A DNA stretch of 64,000 nucleotides from Micromonospora sp. FIMYZ51 (GTDB taxonomy: Bacteria; Actinomycetota; Actinomycetes; Mycobacteriales; Micromonosporaceae): assembly GCF_038246755.1 (NCBI RefSeq), contig NZ_CP134706.1, forward strand, positions 682,001 through 746,000. The letters are read 5' to 3'. The notes under the pieces were generated by a model. The model did not search any database. It saw nothing but the letters and a program-made list of their open reading frames with translations, and was not told the origin of the DNA. This document shows, piece after piece, positions 48,740 through 57,301 of this stretch. The position numbers and the translations under genes are program-made. Numbering within the stretch: the stretch's first letter is position 1; the number at the start of each line of letters is the position of its first letter.

Positions 48740-49539
48740 CCACCCATCCCACCCTCGCCCAGATCGACCGGTACGCGGCCGGGGACCCCGGTCTCGACGA
48801 GCCCAGTGTGTGGGCGATCGAGGTGCACCTTGAGGAGTGCCCGGATTGTCGGGCCCGGCTGGCCGGTAGCACCACAGTGCACACCAGGGCGGTGATCGAG
48901 CAGGTCGCGATGCGTCTGGATCGCGAGATCGCGGCGACGCCGGTGGCCGCCGGCCCGCGCTGGTCCTGGTCGGTGCTGCGGCACCGCTGGTTCGTCGGCA
49001 CGCTGCTGCCGTGGCTGGCCATGACCGCCACGGTGCTTGCCTGCGCTGCCGTGCTCGGGGTGCTGTGGGGCGGGCTGCCCTCGCTGGTGCTGCTGATCGC
49101 GCCCCTGGCCCCGTTGCCCGGCGTGGCGGTCGCCTGGCATCGTCGTGCCGACCCGGCCTGGGAACTCATCGCGGCCACTCCCGCCGCCGGTCTGACGACG
49201 CTGCTGCGGCGTACGGCGGCGGTGTTGGTCTTCGTCATTCCCGCGCTCGTCCTGGCGGGCGCCGGTACCGGGGCGTCGTTGGCCCTGATGCTGCTGCCCT
49301 GCCTGGCGTTCACCGCGGCCACCCTGCTGCTGGGAACCCTCGTCGGGGTACGCCGGGCCGCGATCGGACTGATCGCGATCTGGACGCTCGCGGTGATCGC
49401 ACCCAGCCTCCTCGCCGCCCGGATGCCGGTGGTGCTGGCGGCGGAGAGCGCCCGCAGTTGGGCGCTGGTCACGGCCCTGCTGACCGTCATGGTCCTCCTC
49501 CGGGCCAACGGATTCCGGCGCCTGTCCCACCACGACTAG
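48736..49539 (+). CDS. zinc-finger anti-sigma factor with membrane domain
   Basis: A 267-residue protein. The N-terminal zf-HC2-like ZAS domain has the His-x3-Cys-x2-Cys arrangement in IEVHLEECPDCRARLAGSTT. Six hydrophobic segments follow (LPWLAMTATVLACAAVLGVL, LVLLIAPLAPLPGVAVAW, AAVLVFVIPALVLAGAGTG, LALMLLPCLAFTAATLLLG, IGLIAIWTLAVIAPSLLA, LVTALLTVMVLL). It should hold the co-encoded sigma factor at the membrane and release it on a signal. The signal is unknown; the downstream ABC exporter may be its target. Confidence 0.82.
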   Translation: MTTHPTLAQIDRYAAGDPGLDEPSVWAIEVHLEECPDCRARLAGSTTVHTRAVIEQVAMRLDREIAATPVAAGPRWSWSVLRHRWFVGTLLPWLAMTATVLACAAVLGVLWGGLPSLVLLIAPLAPLPGVAVAWHRRADPAWELIAATPAAGLTTLLRRTAAVLVFVIPALVLAGAGTGASLALMLLPCLAFTAATLLLGTLVGVRRAAIGLIAIWTLAVIAPSLLAARMPVVLAAESARSWALVTALLTVMVLLRANGFRRLSHHD

Positions 49540-49678
49540 GACCGTCCCACCGCGACTAGGACCGTCCCACCGCGACCAACTGGCCTCGCGACAACGGCCA
49601 GCCGGCCGCAGCGCAGTACCACCATGCCGAAACACCGCCATGCAGCCTCGCTGGCGATAGATGAAGGAGATGATGACG

Positions 49679-50479
49679 ATGCGTGCCGTGAGCGCGGTCG
49701 AAACGGCCGTCACCACCCATCCCTGGGCGATCCACGCGGAGGGCCTGAAGGTCCGGGCCGGCCGGTTCATGGCCGTCGACGGCCTGGATCTGGCCCTGAG
49801 CACCGGTGTGCACGGACTGCTGGGCCCGAACGGCGCCGGAAAGACCACGCTGATGCGCGCCCTGGCGACCGTGCTGACTCCGGCCGGCGGGCGACTGACG
49901 CTGCTCGGGCACTCGGTCGACGGACGCGCCGAGCTGCGACCGGTGCGGCGCACGCTGGGCTACCTGCCGCAGCATTTCGGCTTCTACCCGCGGTTCACCG
50001 TACGCGAGTTCGTCGGGTACATGGCCTGGCTGAAGGAGATGCCCAAGGACGCCATCCCGGCGGCGGTGCAGCGCGCCATCGACCGGGTCGGGCTGACCGC
50101 CAAGGCCGACGCCCGGATGAAGACGCTCTCCGGCGGCATGCTGCGCCGGGCCGGCATCGCGCAGGCCATCGTGAACGACCCACGGATCCTGCTGCTCGAC
50201 GAGCCGACCGTCGGGCTGGACCCGGAACAGCGGCTCGACTTCCGCGAGCTGCTGCGTGACCTCGGCACCGACAGCTGCGTGCTGGTCTCCACCCACCTGG
50301 TCGAGGATGTGGCGGCGGCGTGCACCGACGTCGTCCTGGTCAATGAGGGGCGCCTGGTGTGGCAGGGCACCCCCGAGCTGCTGACCGCGCAGGGCGATCA
50401 GGGGCACGCCGGCGACAGCCCGGCCGAACGGGGTTACTCCGCGATCCTCCGCCGGCACCGCGCGGAGGCCGCCCGATGA
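49679..50479 (+). CDS. ABC transporter ATP-binding protein
   Basis: The 266-residue ATPase has Walker A LLGPNGAGKTTL, Q-loop LPQHFGFYP, signature LSGGMLRRAGIAQAI, Walker B RILLLDEPTVGLDP and H-loop VLVSTHLVEDVA. It is of the ABC-2 exporter class. ATG 49679 is selected because AAGGAG sits nine bases upstream; several upstream in-frame ATGs overlap that site. It energises the two permeases downstream and follows the sigma/anti-sigma pair on the same strand. Confidence 0.93.
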   Translation: MRAVSAVETAVTTHPWAIHAEGLKVRAGRFMAVDGLDLALSTGVHGLLGPNGAGKTTLMRALATVLTPAGGRLTLLGHSVDGRAELRPVRRTLGYLPQHFGFYPRFTVREFVGYMAWLKEMPKDAIPAAVQRAIDRVGLTAKADARMKTLSGGMLRRAGIAQAIVNDPRILLLDEPTVGLDPEQRLDFRELLRDLGTDSCVLVSTHLVEDVAAACTDVVLVNEGRLVWQGTPELLTAQGDQGHAGDSPAERGYSAILRRHRAEAAR

Positions 50480-50555
50480 GCGAACGTGGCGAGCGAATCA
50501 TCGAGTTCAGTGCGGTCGTGCCTGATGACGGCACGCAGCGGAGCGGAGTGCCGGC

Positions 50556-51890
50556 ATGAGAATTCTGGGTCTCGAACTGCGCCGTTCCGCCGCGCTCGGT
50601 GCCGCACTGATCACGGTGGTGATCGGGGTCGGCGCGCTCTATGTCGCCACCGGCCGCTGGTCGGTCGGCTGGATGGCGCTGGCCATGACCATCCGGGAGT
50701 ACCTGCTCCTGTTGTGGCCGTTGGCGCTGGCCGCCGGTGCCTGGCAGGGCCGCCGGGAACACCGGGCGAAAGTCGGCGAACTCTTCACCACCACCGCCCG
50801 GCCCCGCGCTCAGCGGATGCTGCCGGTGCTCGGTGCGATGGCCCTCACCCTCGCGATCGCCTACCTGCTGGTGACCGGGGCCGGCATCGCGTGGATCATC
50901 ACTACCGCCCAGCACCTGCCCCTGCTGAACTTCGCCGTGGTCACCGGCGTCGGTGCGTTGTCCCTGGTCGCTGCCGCGTGGCTCGGACTGGGTGTCGGGC
51001 GGATGCTCCCCGCCCTGGTGACCGCCCCGGCACTGGGGGTGGCTGGCGTCCTGCTCGTCTTCTTCAGCGCCGTCCGGCTGGACGACTGGCTGGCTGCGGC
51101 GCTCACCCCGGTCCACGGTTCGAGCCCGTTCCACGCCTACCAGACGATCGACAACCGGGTAAGCGGCTCGCTGGCGATCTCGATGGCCGCGCTCGCCGTC
51201 ACCGGCCTGCTGCTGTTCGTGGCCGGTGGCTGGCGCGGCCGTACGGCGGCGCTGGTGCCGCTGGTGCTCGGGCTCACCACGGCGATCGCGGTCGTTCCTC
51301 GGGATGAGGACGTGCTGAACTGGCCGATCGACCCAGTCGCGCGGGAACTGGTGTGCACCGAGGACACCCCGACGGTGTGCGTCAGCCGGGTGCACGGCAA
51401 CCTGCTCGAAGCGCTGACTCCGTTGGCCCGGGAAGGGCTGACCATCCTGTCGAAACTGCCGGACGCACCGACCGCCGTGCACGAGGACACCAACGCGTAC
51501 GTGTCAGGTGACGTCAGGCCGGTGGGGGATGACGTTGTCACGATCGAGATCCGGACCGACGAACGTGGTGGGCTTGCCCACCCGGCCGCCGTGGTTCCCA
51601 TGCTCGTCAAGCGGTTGGGCGTGGGGTACGACGGGACCTGCCAGAACGGCGATGAGGTGGTCGAACGCGCGGCGGCCTACTGGCTGATGGGCCGCGAGCC
51701 GCAGTCGGACGTCGGGATAGTTCCCGGGATGATCTTCGAAGACCCGCAGATCAACGCAGAGGCCGTCAGGCTGTGGCAGGGGCTGCGTGAGCTTCCCGAC
51801 GACGAGGCGCTGGCCCGCGTCACGGCGGTCCGCGACGCCCTCCTGGCCTGCGCGGACGTCACCGGTCTGCTGCCCGGGAGCGCCCGGTGA
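50556..51890 (+). CDS. ABC-2-type permease with extracellular domain
   Basis: A 444-residue membrane protein with six hydrophobic segments in the first 250 residues (LGAALITVVIGVGALYVA, YLLLLWPLALAAGAW, MLPVLGAMALTLAIAYLLV, FAVVTGVGALSLVAAAWLG, SLAISMAALAVTGLLLFVAG). About 180 soluble residues with four Cys, possibly disulphide-bonded, follow. Substrate unknown. The next permease starts in its stop (GTGA). Confidence 0.75.
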   Translation: MRILGLELRRSAALGAALITVVIGVGALYVATGRWSVGWMALAMTIREYLLLLWPLALAAGAWQGRREHRAKVGELFTTTARPRAQRMLPVLGAMALTLAIAYLLVTGAGIAWIITTAQHLPLLNFAVVTGVGALSLVAAAWLGLGVGRMLPALVTAPALGVAGVLLVFFSAVRLDDWLAAALTPVHGSSPFHAYQTIDNRVSGSLAISMAALAVTGLLLFVAGGWRGRTAALVPLVLGLTTAIAVVPRDEDVLNWPIDPVARELVCTEDTPTVCVSRVHGNLLEALTPLAREGLTILSKLPDAPTAVHEDTNAYVSGDVRPVGDDVVTIEIRTDERGGLAHPAAVVPMLVKRLGVGYDGTCQNGDEVVERAAAYWLMGREPQSDVGIVPGMIFEDPQINAEAVRLWQGLRELPDDEALARVTAVRDALLACADVTGLLPGSAR

Positions 51891-52477
51891 CCTGGACGCT
51901 GCTGTATCTGCGTTCACGGCGGGTACCCCTGGCGCTGGCCGTGGCCCTCGGCGGCGCGGCAGTGGTCTGGGCGCTGTGGCTGGCCTTCGCCGCGGATCGG
52001 GACATCGCCCTGCCGGTGGTCGCCATGACGGTCCTGCTGATGGCCGCGGTGCTCTCGGCCACCCTTGCCGGTCCGGACGAGAATCTGGACCGGACCGCCT
52101 CGATGCGCTGGCCCTGGCTGCGTGCGGCGCACCTGCTCGCCGCCCTGGCGGTGATCCTGGTGGTCCAGTTCGCCACCATGTACACCGGAGCCCGGTTCGG
52201 ACCGGCCGCCCTGGTCGCCCGCGACGCCGCCGGCCTGCTCGGGTTGACCGCCCTGTGCGCGACGGTGGTCGGCGCGGAACGGTCCTGGTTCCTGCCGCTG
52301 GGCTGGACCGCAATCGCGGTCACGTATCCCCAGGACGGCGGCTGGAAAGCGGCGGTGACCTGGCAGAGCCAGGCACCCGACGACAAGGCCGCGATGCTGA
52401 CGGCGGTGGCACTCGCCCTCGGCGGGCTGATCGCCTACTCGATCGCCGGCCCGGCCCGCCGGGAGGTATCCGAGTAG
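51887..52477 (+). CDS. second small membrane permease of the ABC unit
   Basis: A 196-residue protein with about five to six hydrophobic helices (VPLALAVALGGAAVVWALWL, LPVVAMTVLLMAAVLSATLA, LLAALAVILVVQFATMYTG, AAGLLGLTALCATVVGAER, AAMLTAVALALGGLIAYSIA). GTG 51887 overlaps the previous stop. Its 3' end overlaps the convergent TetR gene by about 40 bases. Confidence 0.75.
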   Translation: MTWTLLYLRSRRVPLALAVALGGAAVVWALWLAFAADRDIALPVVAMTVLLMAAVLSATLAGPDENLDRTASMRWPWLRAAHLLAALAVILVVQFATMYTGARFGPAALVARDAAGLLGLTALCATVVGAERSWFLPLGWTAIAVTYPQDGGWKAAVTWQSQAPDDKAAMLTAVALALGGLIAYSIAGPARREVSE

Positions 52478-53055
52478 AGAGCCCTGGTCAGCTCGGCGAT
52501 GGTGCGGCGGATCCGGGTTCGTGCCGCCGCCGCACCGGTCGCGGTGAGTACGACGTGGTGCAGCACCGCGACCATGGCCAGGGCCAGCGCCGCCGGGTCG
52601 GCCCCGGCGGGCACTCGGCCGAGTTTCCGTTCGGCGGTCAGATAGCCGGCGATCGCCCGCTCGATCGCCGCAAGTGCGCCGGCCTCGTCGCCGAGTACCG
52701 CCTGGACGCCGGCCGCCAGGTCGGGTCGGAAGGCCAGCAGCCGGGTCAGGGTGAGCAGCGTGTCCAGCGGTGTGGCCAGCAGGGCATCGCTCAGGTTGTC
52801 GGCGACCGTGCCGGTGCCGGCCCGGCTGGGCAGCCCGGCCACCGTGCCGGCGATCTGGAAGGTCCGGTCGACCGCGTACCCGACCAGGAAGTCGTCGAAG
52901 TTCGCGAAGTGTGCGTACAGCAGACCGGTGGCGACACCGGCCTGCTGGGTCACGGCGCGGCTGGTGAGCCGGGCCGGCCCGGCTTCGGTGACGACGGCTT
53001 CGAGCGCGGCGAAGAGCTGCTGCCGGGGTTCCGTGATGGCGACTCCGCGTGGCAT
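52435..53055 (-). CDS. TetR-family regulator of the adjacent monooxygenase
   Basis: A 206-residue protein. The helix-turn-helix at about 12-60 reads RQQLFAALEAVVTEAGPARL ... TSRAVTQQAGVATGLLYAHF. The C-terminal effector domain is helical. It is divergent from the FAD monooxygenase gene, with a palindrome between them, which is the classic arrangement for a substrate-inducible repressor. Its 3' end overlaps the ABC permease gene on the opposite strand. Confidence 0.88.
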   Translation of the reverse strand: MPRGVAITEPRQQLFAALEAVVTEAGPARLTSRAVTQQAGVATGLLYAHFANFDDFLVGYAVDRTFQIAGTVAGLPSRAGTGTVADNLSDALLATPLDTLLTLTRLLAFRPDLAAGVQAVLGDEAGALAAIERAIAGYLTAERKLGRVPAGADPAALALAMVAVLHHVVLTATGAAAARTRIRRTIAELTRALYSDTSRRAGPAIE

Positions 53056-53121
53056 GGCCCGAGTGTAGGCGTTGGGTCGGCCGGCCTTGCGGCGAGAATG
53101 AACATCTGCTCATACTGTGTT

Positions 53122-53135
53122 TGAGCGAATGCTCA
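53122..53135. promoter_or_regulatory. palindrome between TetR and monooxygenase genes
   Basis: TGAGC-GAAT-GCTCA is a perfect 5-bp inverted repeat, and another TGCTCA occurs at 53107-53112. This is a likely TetR operator controlling both genes. Confidence 0.6.
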
Positions 53136-53156
53136 TAGCTGGTTTGAGGAGGATGG

Positions 53157-54311
53157 ATGAGACGTGCGGTGATCGTGGGTGCCGGCATTGCCGGCCTGGC
53201 CACCGCCCTGCGGCTCGGTCGGGACGGGTGGCACACCCTGGTGGTGGAACGCGCCCCCGCCCGGCGCAGCAGCGGTTACCTGGTGAACCTGCTCGGATCG
53301 GGCTACGCCGCCGCCGAGCGGCTCGGTCTGCTGCCCGCGCTCCGCGCGCACGAACTGGGGCTGTTCACCACCGTGCTGGTCCACGCCGACGGACGGCCCA
53401 AGTTCACCGTGCCCCGGGCCATCGCCGAGGCCACCCTCGGCGCACGGACCATAACCGTGTTCCGTGGCGCGTTGGAGGCCACGCTCTACGAAGCGGTGTG
53501 CGACCGCACCGAGATCCGCTTCGGCACCACCGTCACCGGCATCGACCAGGACCCCGACCGGGTACGGGTGGCGCTCAGCGACGGCAGCACCGAGGAGGCC
53601 GACCTGCTCGTCGGGGCCGACGGGGTGCACTCCGCCACGCGTGCCGAGGTGTTCGGCACCGGCTTCCGGGTCGACCTGCCGTACGTCGTCGGTGCCTTTC
53701 CCCTGGCCGGCTCGGTGGCCGGCGTTCCCGAGTCGTCCGCCACCACGTTCATCGGCCCGGGACGTACCGCGGCGCTCGTCAACCTGGGGCCACACGGGTC
53801 ATCGGCGTTCTTCACCTACCGATGCGCGGACCCGGCGGCTGAGGTGGAGCGCGGCCCGGTGGACGCGCTCGGCGCGGCGTTCGGTGATCTGGGCGGCGGG
53901 GTGCCCGAGGCGCTTCGCCACCTCGGCAAGGACCCGTCCGGCGCCTACTTCGACGCGGTCAGCCAAATCGTGCTGCCCCGCTGGAGCAGCGGCCGAGTGG
54001 TGCTGCTCGGCGACGCGGCCTGGTGCGTGACGCTCTTCGCCGGGCACGGCGCCGCCCTCGCGCTCGCCGGGGCCGACCAACTCGGCGCCGCCCTGCAACG
54101 GCACGACGACATCCCGGCGGCGCTTATCGAGTGGGAGAACGCGCTACGCCCGGAAGCCGTGAAACGCCAGGCGCTCGCCCGCCGGGGAATGCTCCAGTAC
54201 GCACCACCCAGCCGATTCCACATCCGGATGAACGACCTGGCCATCCGGGCGATCACCCTGCCCGGCATCCGTGGCCTGGTCCGGCGCGGCATCGAGCGCG
54301 CGAACCGCTGA
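53157..54311 (+). CDS. FAD-dependent monooxygenase (UbiH/PHBH-type)
   Basis: A 384-residue flavoprotein. VIVGAGIAGLATALRLGRDG at about 5-24 is the ADP-binding GxGxxG loop, EADLLVGADGVHSATR is the DG motif, and GRVVLLGDAAWCVTLFAGHG is the GD motif. It would hydroxylate or epoxidise an aromatic or similar substrate with NAD(P)H and O2; substrate unknown. ATG 53157 follows GAGGAGG. Probably induced when the divergent TetR protein binds its ligand. Confidence 0.9.
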   Translation: MRRAVIVGAGIAGLATALRLGRDGWHTLVVERAPARRSSGYLVNLLGSGYAAAERLGLLPALRAHELGLFTTVLVHADGRPKFTVPRAIAEATLGARTITVFRGALEATLYEAVCDRTEIRFGTTVTGIDQDPDRVRVALSDGSTEEADLLVGADGVHSATRAEVFGTGFRVDLPYVVGAFPLAGSVAGVPESSATTFIGPGRTAALVNLGPHGSSAFFTYRCADPAAEVERGPVDALGAAFGDLGGGVPEALRHLGKDPSGAYFDAVSQIVLPRWSSGRVVLLGDAAWCVTLFAGHGAALALAGADQLGAALQRHDDIPAALIEWENALRPEAVKRQALARRGMLQYAPPSRFHIRMNDLAIRAITLPGIRGLVRRGIERANR

Positions 54312-54432
54312 GACCTGGTCGGCCGGCACCACCGCTCTTCGGCGAGGAGAAAAAGCGGTACGCCGTCGAACCAGGCTCGGCTGCCGTACGTAGAGCGCGT
54401 ACCAGCCGTCCAATCGGACCTAAGGAGCGCAG

Positions 54433-55776
54433 GTGGATCGCGATCGAGAATGGGACAGGTATTCCTCTTCGAACAGAGCTTCCCAGTCGTACCGACGGCC
54501 GGGGAGACCGAGCGGTAGCTCGGGCAGCAGCGGGGACGATGCCCCGACCTCGTCGAGTCGCTACAGCCAGGCCTTCGGTGGGGGCGACCCGCGCCGGGGC
54601 AGCGAAACCTCCAGCAGCGACTACGACAACCCACGGCGGGCCAGCAGCAGCACGGCCAGCTCGGCGCTGCCCGGAGCGCCAAGCGCCAATGACTACCGCA
54701 ACATTGTGGGCGCCTATCCGTCATCCGACCGGGGCAGCAATTCGGCATCCGACCGGAGCAGCCCCGGCCCGGGGGAGCTCATCGACCTCGAATGGGGCGA
54801 CGGCCAGGTCAGCCGGCACCAGTTCGACCGCAACAACCGCCTGTTGACCTTAGCGAAGCAGGCGGGCAACTGGGTGTGGTTGCACGACGAGAAGATCGCC
54901 ACGTTGATCGCGGGGCTCGGGTCGCCGCTGATGCAGGCCATCGGGGGGCAGACCAGCAGCCTCGGTACGGTCAGTGCCGGGGTGGCGATGGCCGGCGCTC
55001 CGGCTGCCTACGTGTTCACCAAACACATGGTGAATGCGGTGCGTGGCAAGAACCACGACGTGTACAGCGCCGCGTTCGGCGCGGTCACAGCTGCTGGCGC
55101 GTTCGCCTGGGGGCTGGGCACTGGGGGCGTGGGCGGCGACAAGGCCCGTGACTACGGTGCGATGATCCACGGCGTCGGTGTACCGGCGCTGGCCGCTAGG
55201 TCAATGAATTGGGCCTCACCGCCGCCGCAGCAGCGGACGGAGCTGCCAATGTACAACCTGCCCAACACGAACATTGCCAGCGCGGCTTCTGTGCACAGAT
55301 CCAGCGGCAGTTCCTACCCCCCGCCCACCCCTTATGCCCCACCGATGCAGCTCGGCCCTTATCCGCCCGGGCCTTCGACCCAGCCCACCTCCTATGCTCC
55401 GCCCGCTCAGTACGCCCCGAACTCCGCTTACGCCCCATCCGCGATGAGCTACGGGGGGCCGGCCAACTACGGTCCGTCGGCTGGCCCCTATCCTCCGCCG
55501 CCCGCACCCTTCGGTCCGTCGGCCCGCCCCTACGCTCCGCCGCCCGCACCCTTCGGTCCGTCGGCCGGCCCCTACGCTCCACCCCCCGCGCCCTCCGGTC
55601 CGCCGGTCGGCTCCCAGGGGCGGGTCAACCCTTACAGTTCGGGCGCCGAGATCCGCGGTCCGGCGCCGTTGCCGCAGCGACGCCAGTCGACCTACGGACA
55701 GAGCAACCTGCCCGCTCCACCGGCCGAGCGTCAGCAGCGGGGTGGACGCAGCGCGGGTGGGGGTGGCCGCAAGTGA
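54433..55776 (+). CDS. Ser-rich and Pro/Tyr-rich repeat protein with a central hydrophobic domain
   Basis: A 447-residue protein. The N-terminal 110 residues are disordered and Ser/Arg-rich. A folded middle (about 115-260, ELIDLEWGDGQVSRHQFDRN ... GSPLMQAIGGQTSSLGTVSA) has hydrophobic Gly/Ala helices. The C-terminal 190 residues are low-complexity Pro/Tyr/Ala with repeats such as GPSAGPYAPPPAPF. GTG 54433 follows AAGGAG. I do not recognise a family. The Pro-rich tail suggests a scaffold or cell-surface interaction role. Confidence 0.7.
   Translation: MDRDREWDRYSSSNRASQSYRRPGRPSGSSGSSGDDAPTSSSRYSQAFGGGDPRRGSETSSSDYDNPRRASSSTASSALPGAPSANDYRNIVGAYPSSDRGSNSASDRSSPGPGELIDLEWGDGQVSRHQFDRNNRLLTLAKQAGNWVWLHDEKIATLIAGLGSPLMQAIGGQTSSLGTVSAGVAMAGAPAAYVFTKHMVNAVRGKNHDVYSAAFGAVTAAGAFAWGLGTGGVGGDKARDYGAMIHGVGVPALAARSMNWASPPPQQRTELPMYNLPNTNIASAASVHRSSGSSYPPPTPYAPPMQLGPYPPGPSTQPTSYAPPAQYAPNSAYAPSAMSYGGPANYGPSAGPYPPPPAPFGPSARPYAPPPAPFGPSAGPYAPPPAPSGPPVGSQGRVNPYSSGAEIRGPAPLPQRRQSTYGQSNLPAPPAERQQRGGRSAGGGGRK
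55471..55596 (+). repeat. three tandem 42-bp repeats within the Pro-rich gene
   Basis: Units at 55471-55512, 55513-55554 and 55555-55596 each encode GPSAxPYxPPPAPx (14 residues) with few base differences. They arise by in-frame duplication and are prone to length change. Confidence 0.85.
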
Positions 55777-55820
55777 CGATTCGGCCGTAGAACGGTCAGC
55801 CGAAGCCTCGCCCGCATCCC

Positions 55821-55862
55821 GCCGGTGGCCCGTGACGCTTCTCCCGGTCACGGGCCACCGGC
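55821..55862. terminator. strong bidirectional hairpin between convergent genes
   Basis: A perfect 16-bp stem (55821-55836 with 55847-55862, beginning GCCGGTGGCCCGTGAC) with a ten-base loop. It lies between the stops of the Pro-rich gene and clpP, which converge, so it can end both transcripts. Confidence 0.85.
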
Positions 55863-55864
55863 GT

Positions 55865-56452
55865 TCAGCCGGGAGAAACCTGGGTGGCGACGGTGACGAC
55901 CTGGTCGATCAGGCCGTACTCACGGGCCTGTTCGGCGGTGAACCAGCGGTCCCGGTCCCAGTCCTGCTGGATCTCGGCGACGGAGCGTCCGCTGTGCTGG
56001 GCGATCAGCTCCATCATGGTCCGCTTCACGCTCAGCATGTTCTCTGCCTGGATGGTGATGTCGGCGACGGTGCCGCCGAAGCCGCCGGAGGGCTGGTGCA
56101 TCAGGATCCGGGTGTGGGGCAGCGCGTACCGCTTGCCGGCGGTGCCCGCGGTGAGCAGGAACTGACCCATCGAACCGGCCAGGCCCAGCGCCAGGGTCGC
56201 CACGTCGTTGCGGACGAAGCGCATGGTGTCGTAGACGGCCATGCCGGCGGTCACCGAGCCGCCCGGCGAGTTGATGTAGAGGTGGATGTCCCGCTCCGGA
56301 TCCTCGGCGGAGAGCAGCAGGATCTGACCGCAGATCCGGTTGGCGATCTCGTCGGTCACCTCGCTGCCGAGATAGACGATCCGTTCCCGCAGCAGCCGCT
56401 CGAACACCTGGTCGCCGAAGGTCCGCTGGCCGTCGTCAAGCATCGTGGTCAT
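55865..56452 (-). CDS. clpP: ATP-dependent Clp protease proteolytic subunit ClpP
   Basis: A 195-residue serine protease subunit of the Clp barrel. DIHLYINSPGGSVTAGMAVY is the oxyanion and substrate-strand region. GLAGSMGQFLLTAG holds the catalytic Ser, RILMHQPSGGFGGTVADI the His, and DWDRDRWFTAEQAREYGLID the Asp region. ATG 56452 follows GGAGGGG. The Ser motif reads AGSMG rather than the more common AASMG. Only one clpP is present here, without clpX; the gene just upstream encodes a ClgR-like activator. Confidence 0.93.
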   Translation of the reverse strand: MTTMLDDGQRTFGDQVFERLLRERIVYLGSEVTDEIANRICGQILLLSAEDPERDIHLYINSPGGSVTAGMAVYDTMRFVRNDVATLALGLAGSMGQFLLTAGTAGKRYALPHTRILMHQPSGGFGGTVADITIQAENMLSVKRTMMELIAQHSGRSVAEIQQDWDRDRWFTAEQAREYGLIDQVVTVATQVSPG

Positions 56453-56505
56453 GTCGTCACCCCTCCACCCGCCGGCGTGCGACATCTCCTCGCCCGGGTG
56501 CCGGC

Positions 56506-57156
56506 TCAACCAGCCTGCGCGGCGCGTGCGGTCGCTTTCCAGTGGTTCTGCCGGCGGCAGATCCGCCCACGGCAGAACGCGTGGCCGGGCTGGCGGCGGC
56601 ACTGCGGACGCGAGCGGTTGGCGGCCGGCAGCCGCAGCGGTGACCGGCCCCGGGCGATCGCACCTGACGCAGCGTCCCGGTCGGCAAAGACGATGATCCG
56701 GATCCCACCGGTCAGGCTGCCGCCCAGGTCGCCGGTCGGCCCGTGCCCGCCGAGCCACCGACCGGTGACCGACGGGATGTCGAAGTCGTGCAGCCGGGCC
56801 ACGGGATGGGTGGAGCCGTCCGTACCGAATCCGAACGGAGCGGTCCGGCGTCCGGCCGACACGTGTCCCGCCTGGGACGCGGCCGGTAGGTAGCGGGCCC
56901 GAGGTGCGATCGGCCGCCGTCGTTCGACCCGGCGCAGCTCGTCGCGAACCTCTTCGAGCAGGTCGGAAAGGTAGAGGCCGAGTGCGCGGCAGATCGCCCC
57001 GAGCACCTCGGAGGAGGCCTCCTTGCGCCCCCGTTCGACCTCGGAGAGGTACGGCACGGAGACCCCGGCGGCCTGGGCGAGCTCGCGCAGGGTGAGCCCC
57101 TGACGCTGGCGTTCGCGGCGCAGCACCGCACCGATCACCTGTCGCAGCAACGACAT
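56506..57156 (-). CDS. ClgR-like XRE transcriptional activator
   Basis: A 216-residue protein. The helix-turn-helix reads LRRERQRQGLTLRELAQAAG followed by VSVPYLSEVERGRKEASSEV and LGAICRALGLYLSDLLEEV. This is the highly conserved ClgR sequence pattern (SYLSEVERGxKEASSE). ClgR activates clp protease genes in actinobacteria, and the next gene 53 bases downstream is clpP. The tail beyond residue 85 is longer and more variable than in classical ClgR. Confidence 0.85.
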   Translation of the reverse strand: MSLLRQVIGAVLRRERQRQGLTLRELAQAAGVSVPYLSEVERGRKEASSEVLGAICRALGLYLSDLLEEVRDELRRVERRRPIAPRARYLPAASQAGHVSAGRRTAPFGFGTDGSTHPVARLHDFDIPSVTGRWLGGHGPTGDLGGSLTGGIRIIVFADRDAASGAIARGRSPLRLPAANRSRPQCRRQPGHAFCRGRICRRQNHWKATARAAQAG

Positions 57157-57301
57157 GCCGGGCCTCGCTTCCGCCGGTCCTGCGCTGACCCACCCATCAT
57201 GCCCGCCCGCGGTGGACCATGTCGCCCGCCCCGGCGTGCGGAATCCACCTCAGGGGCTATGTTGTGGGCGTGCAGGCGACGGAGGCGGGGCAGGTTCCCC
57301 G

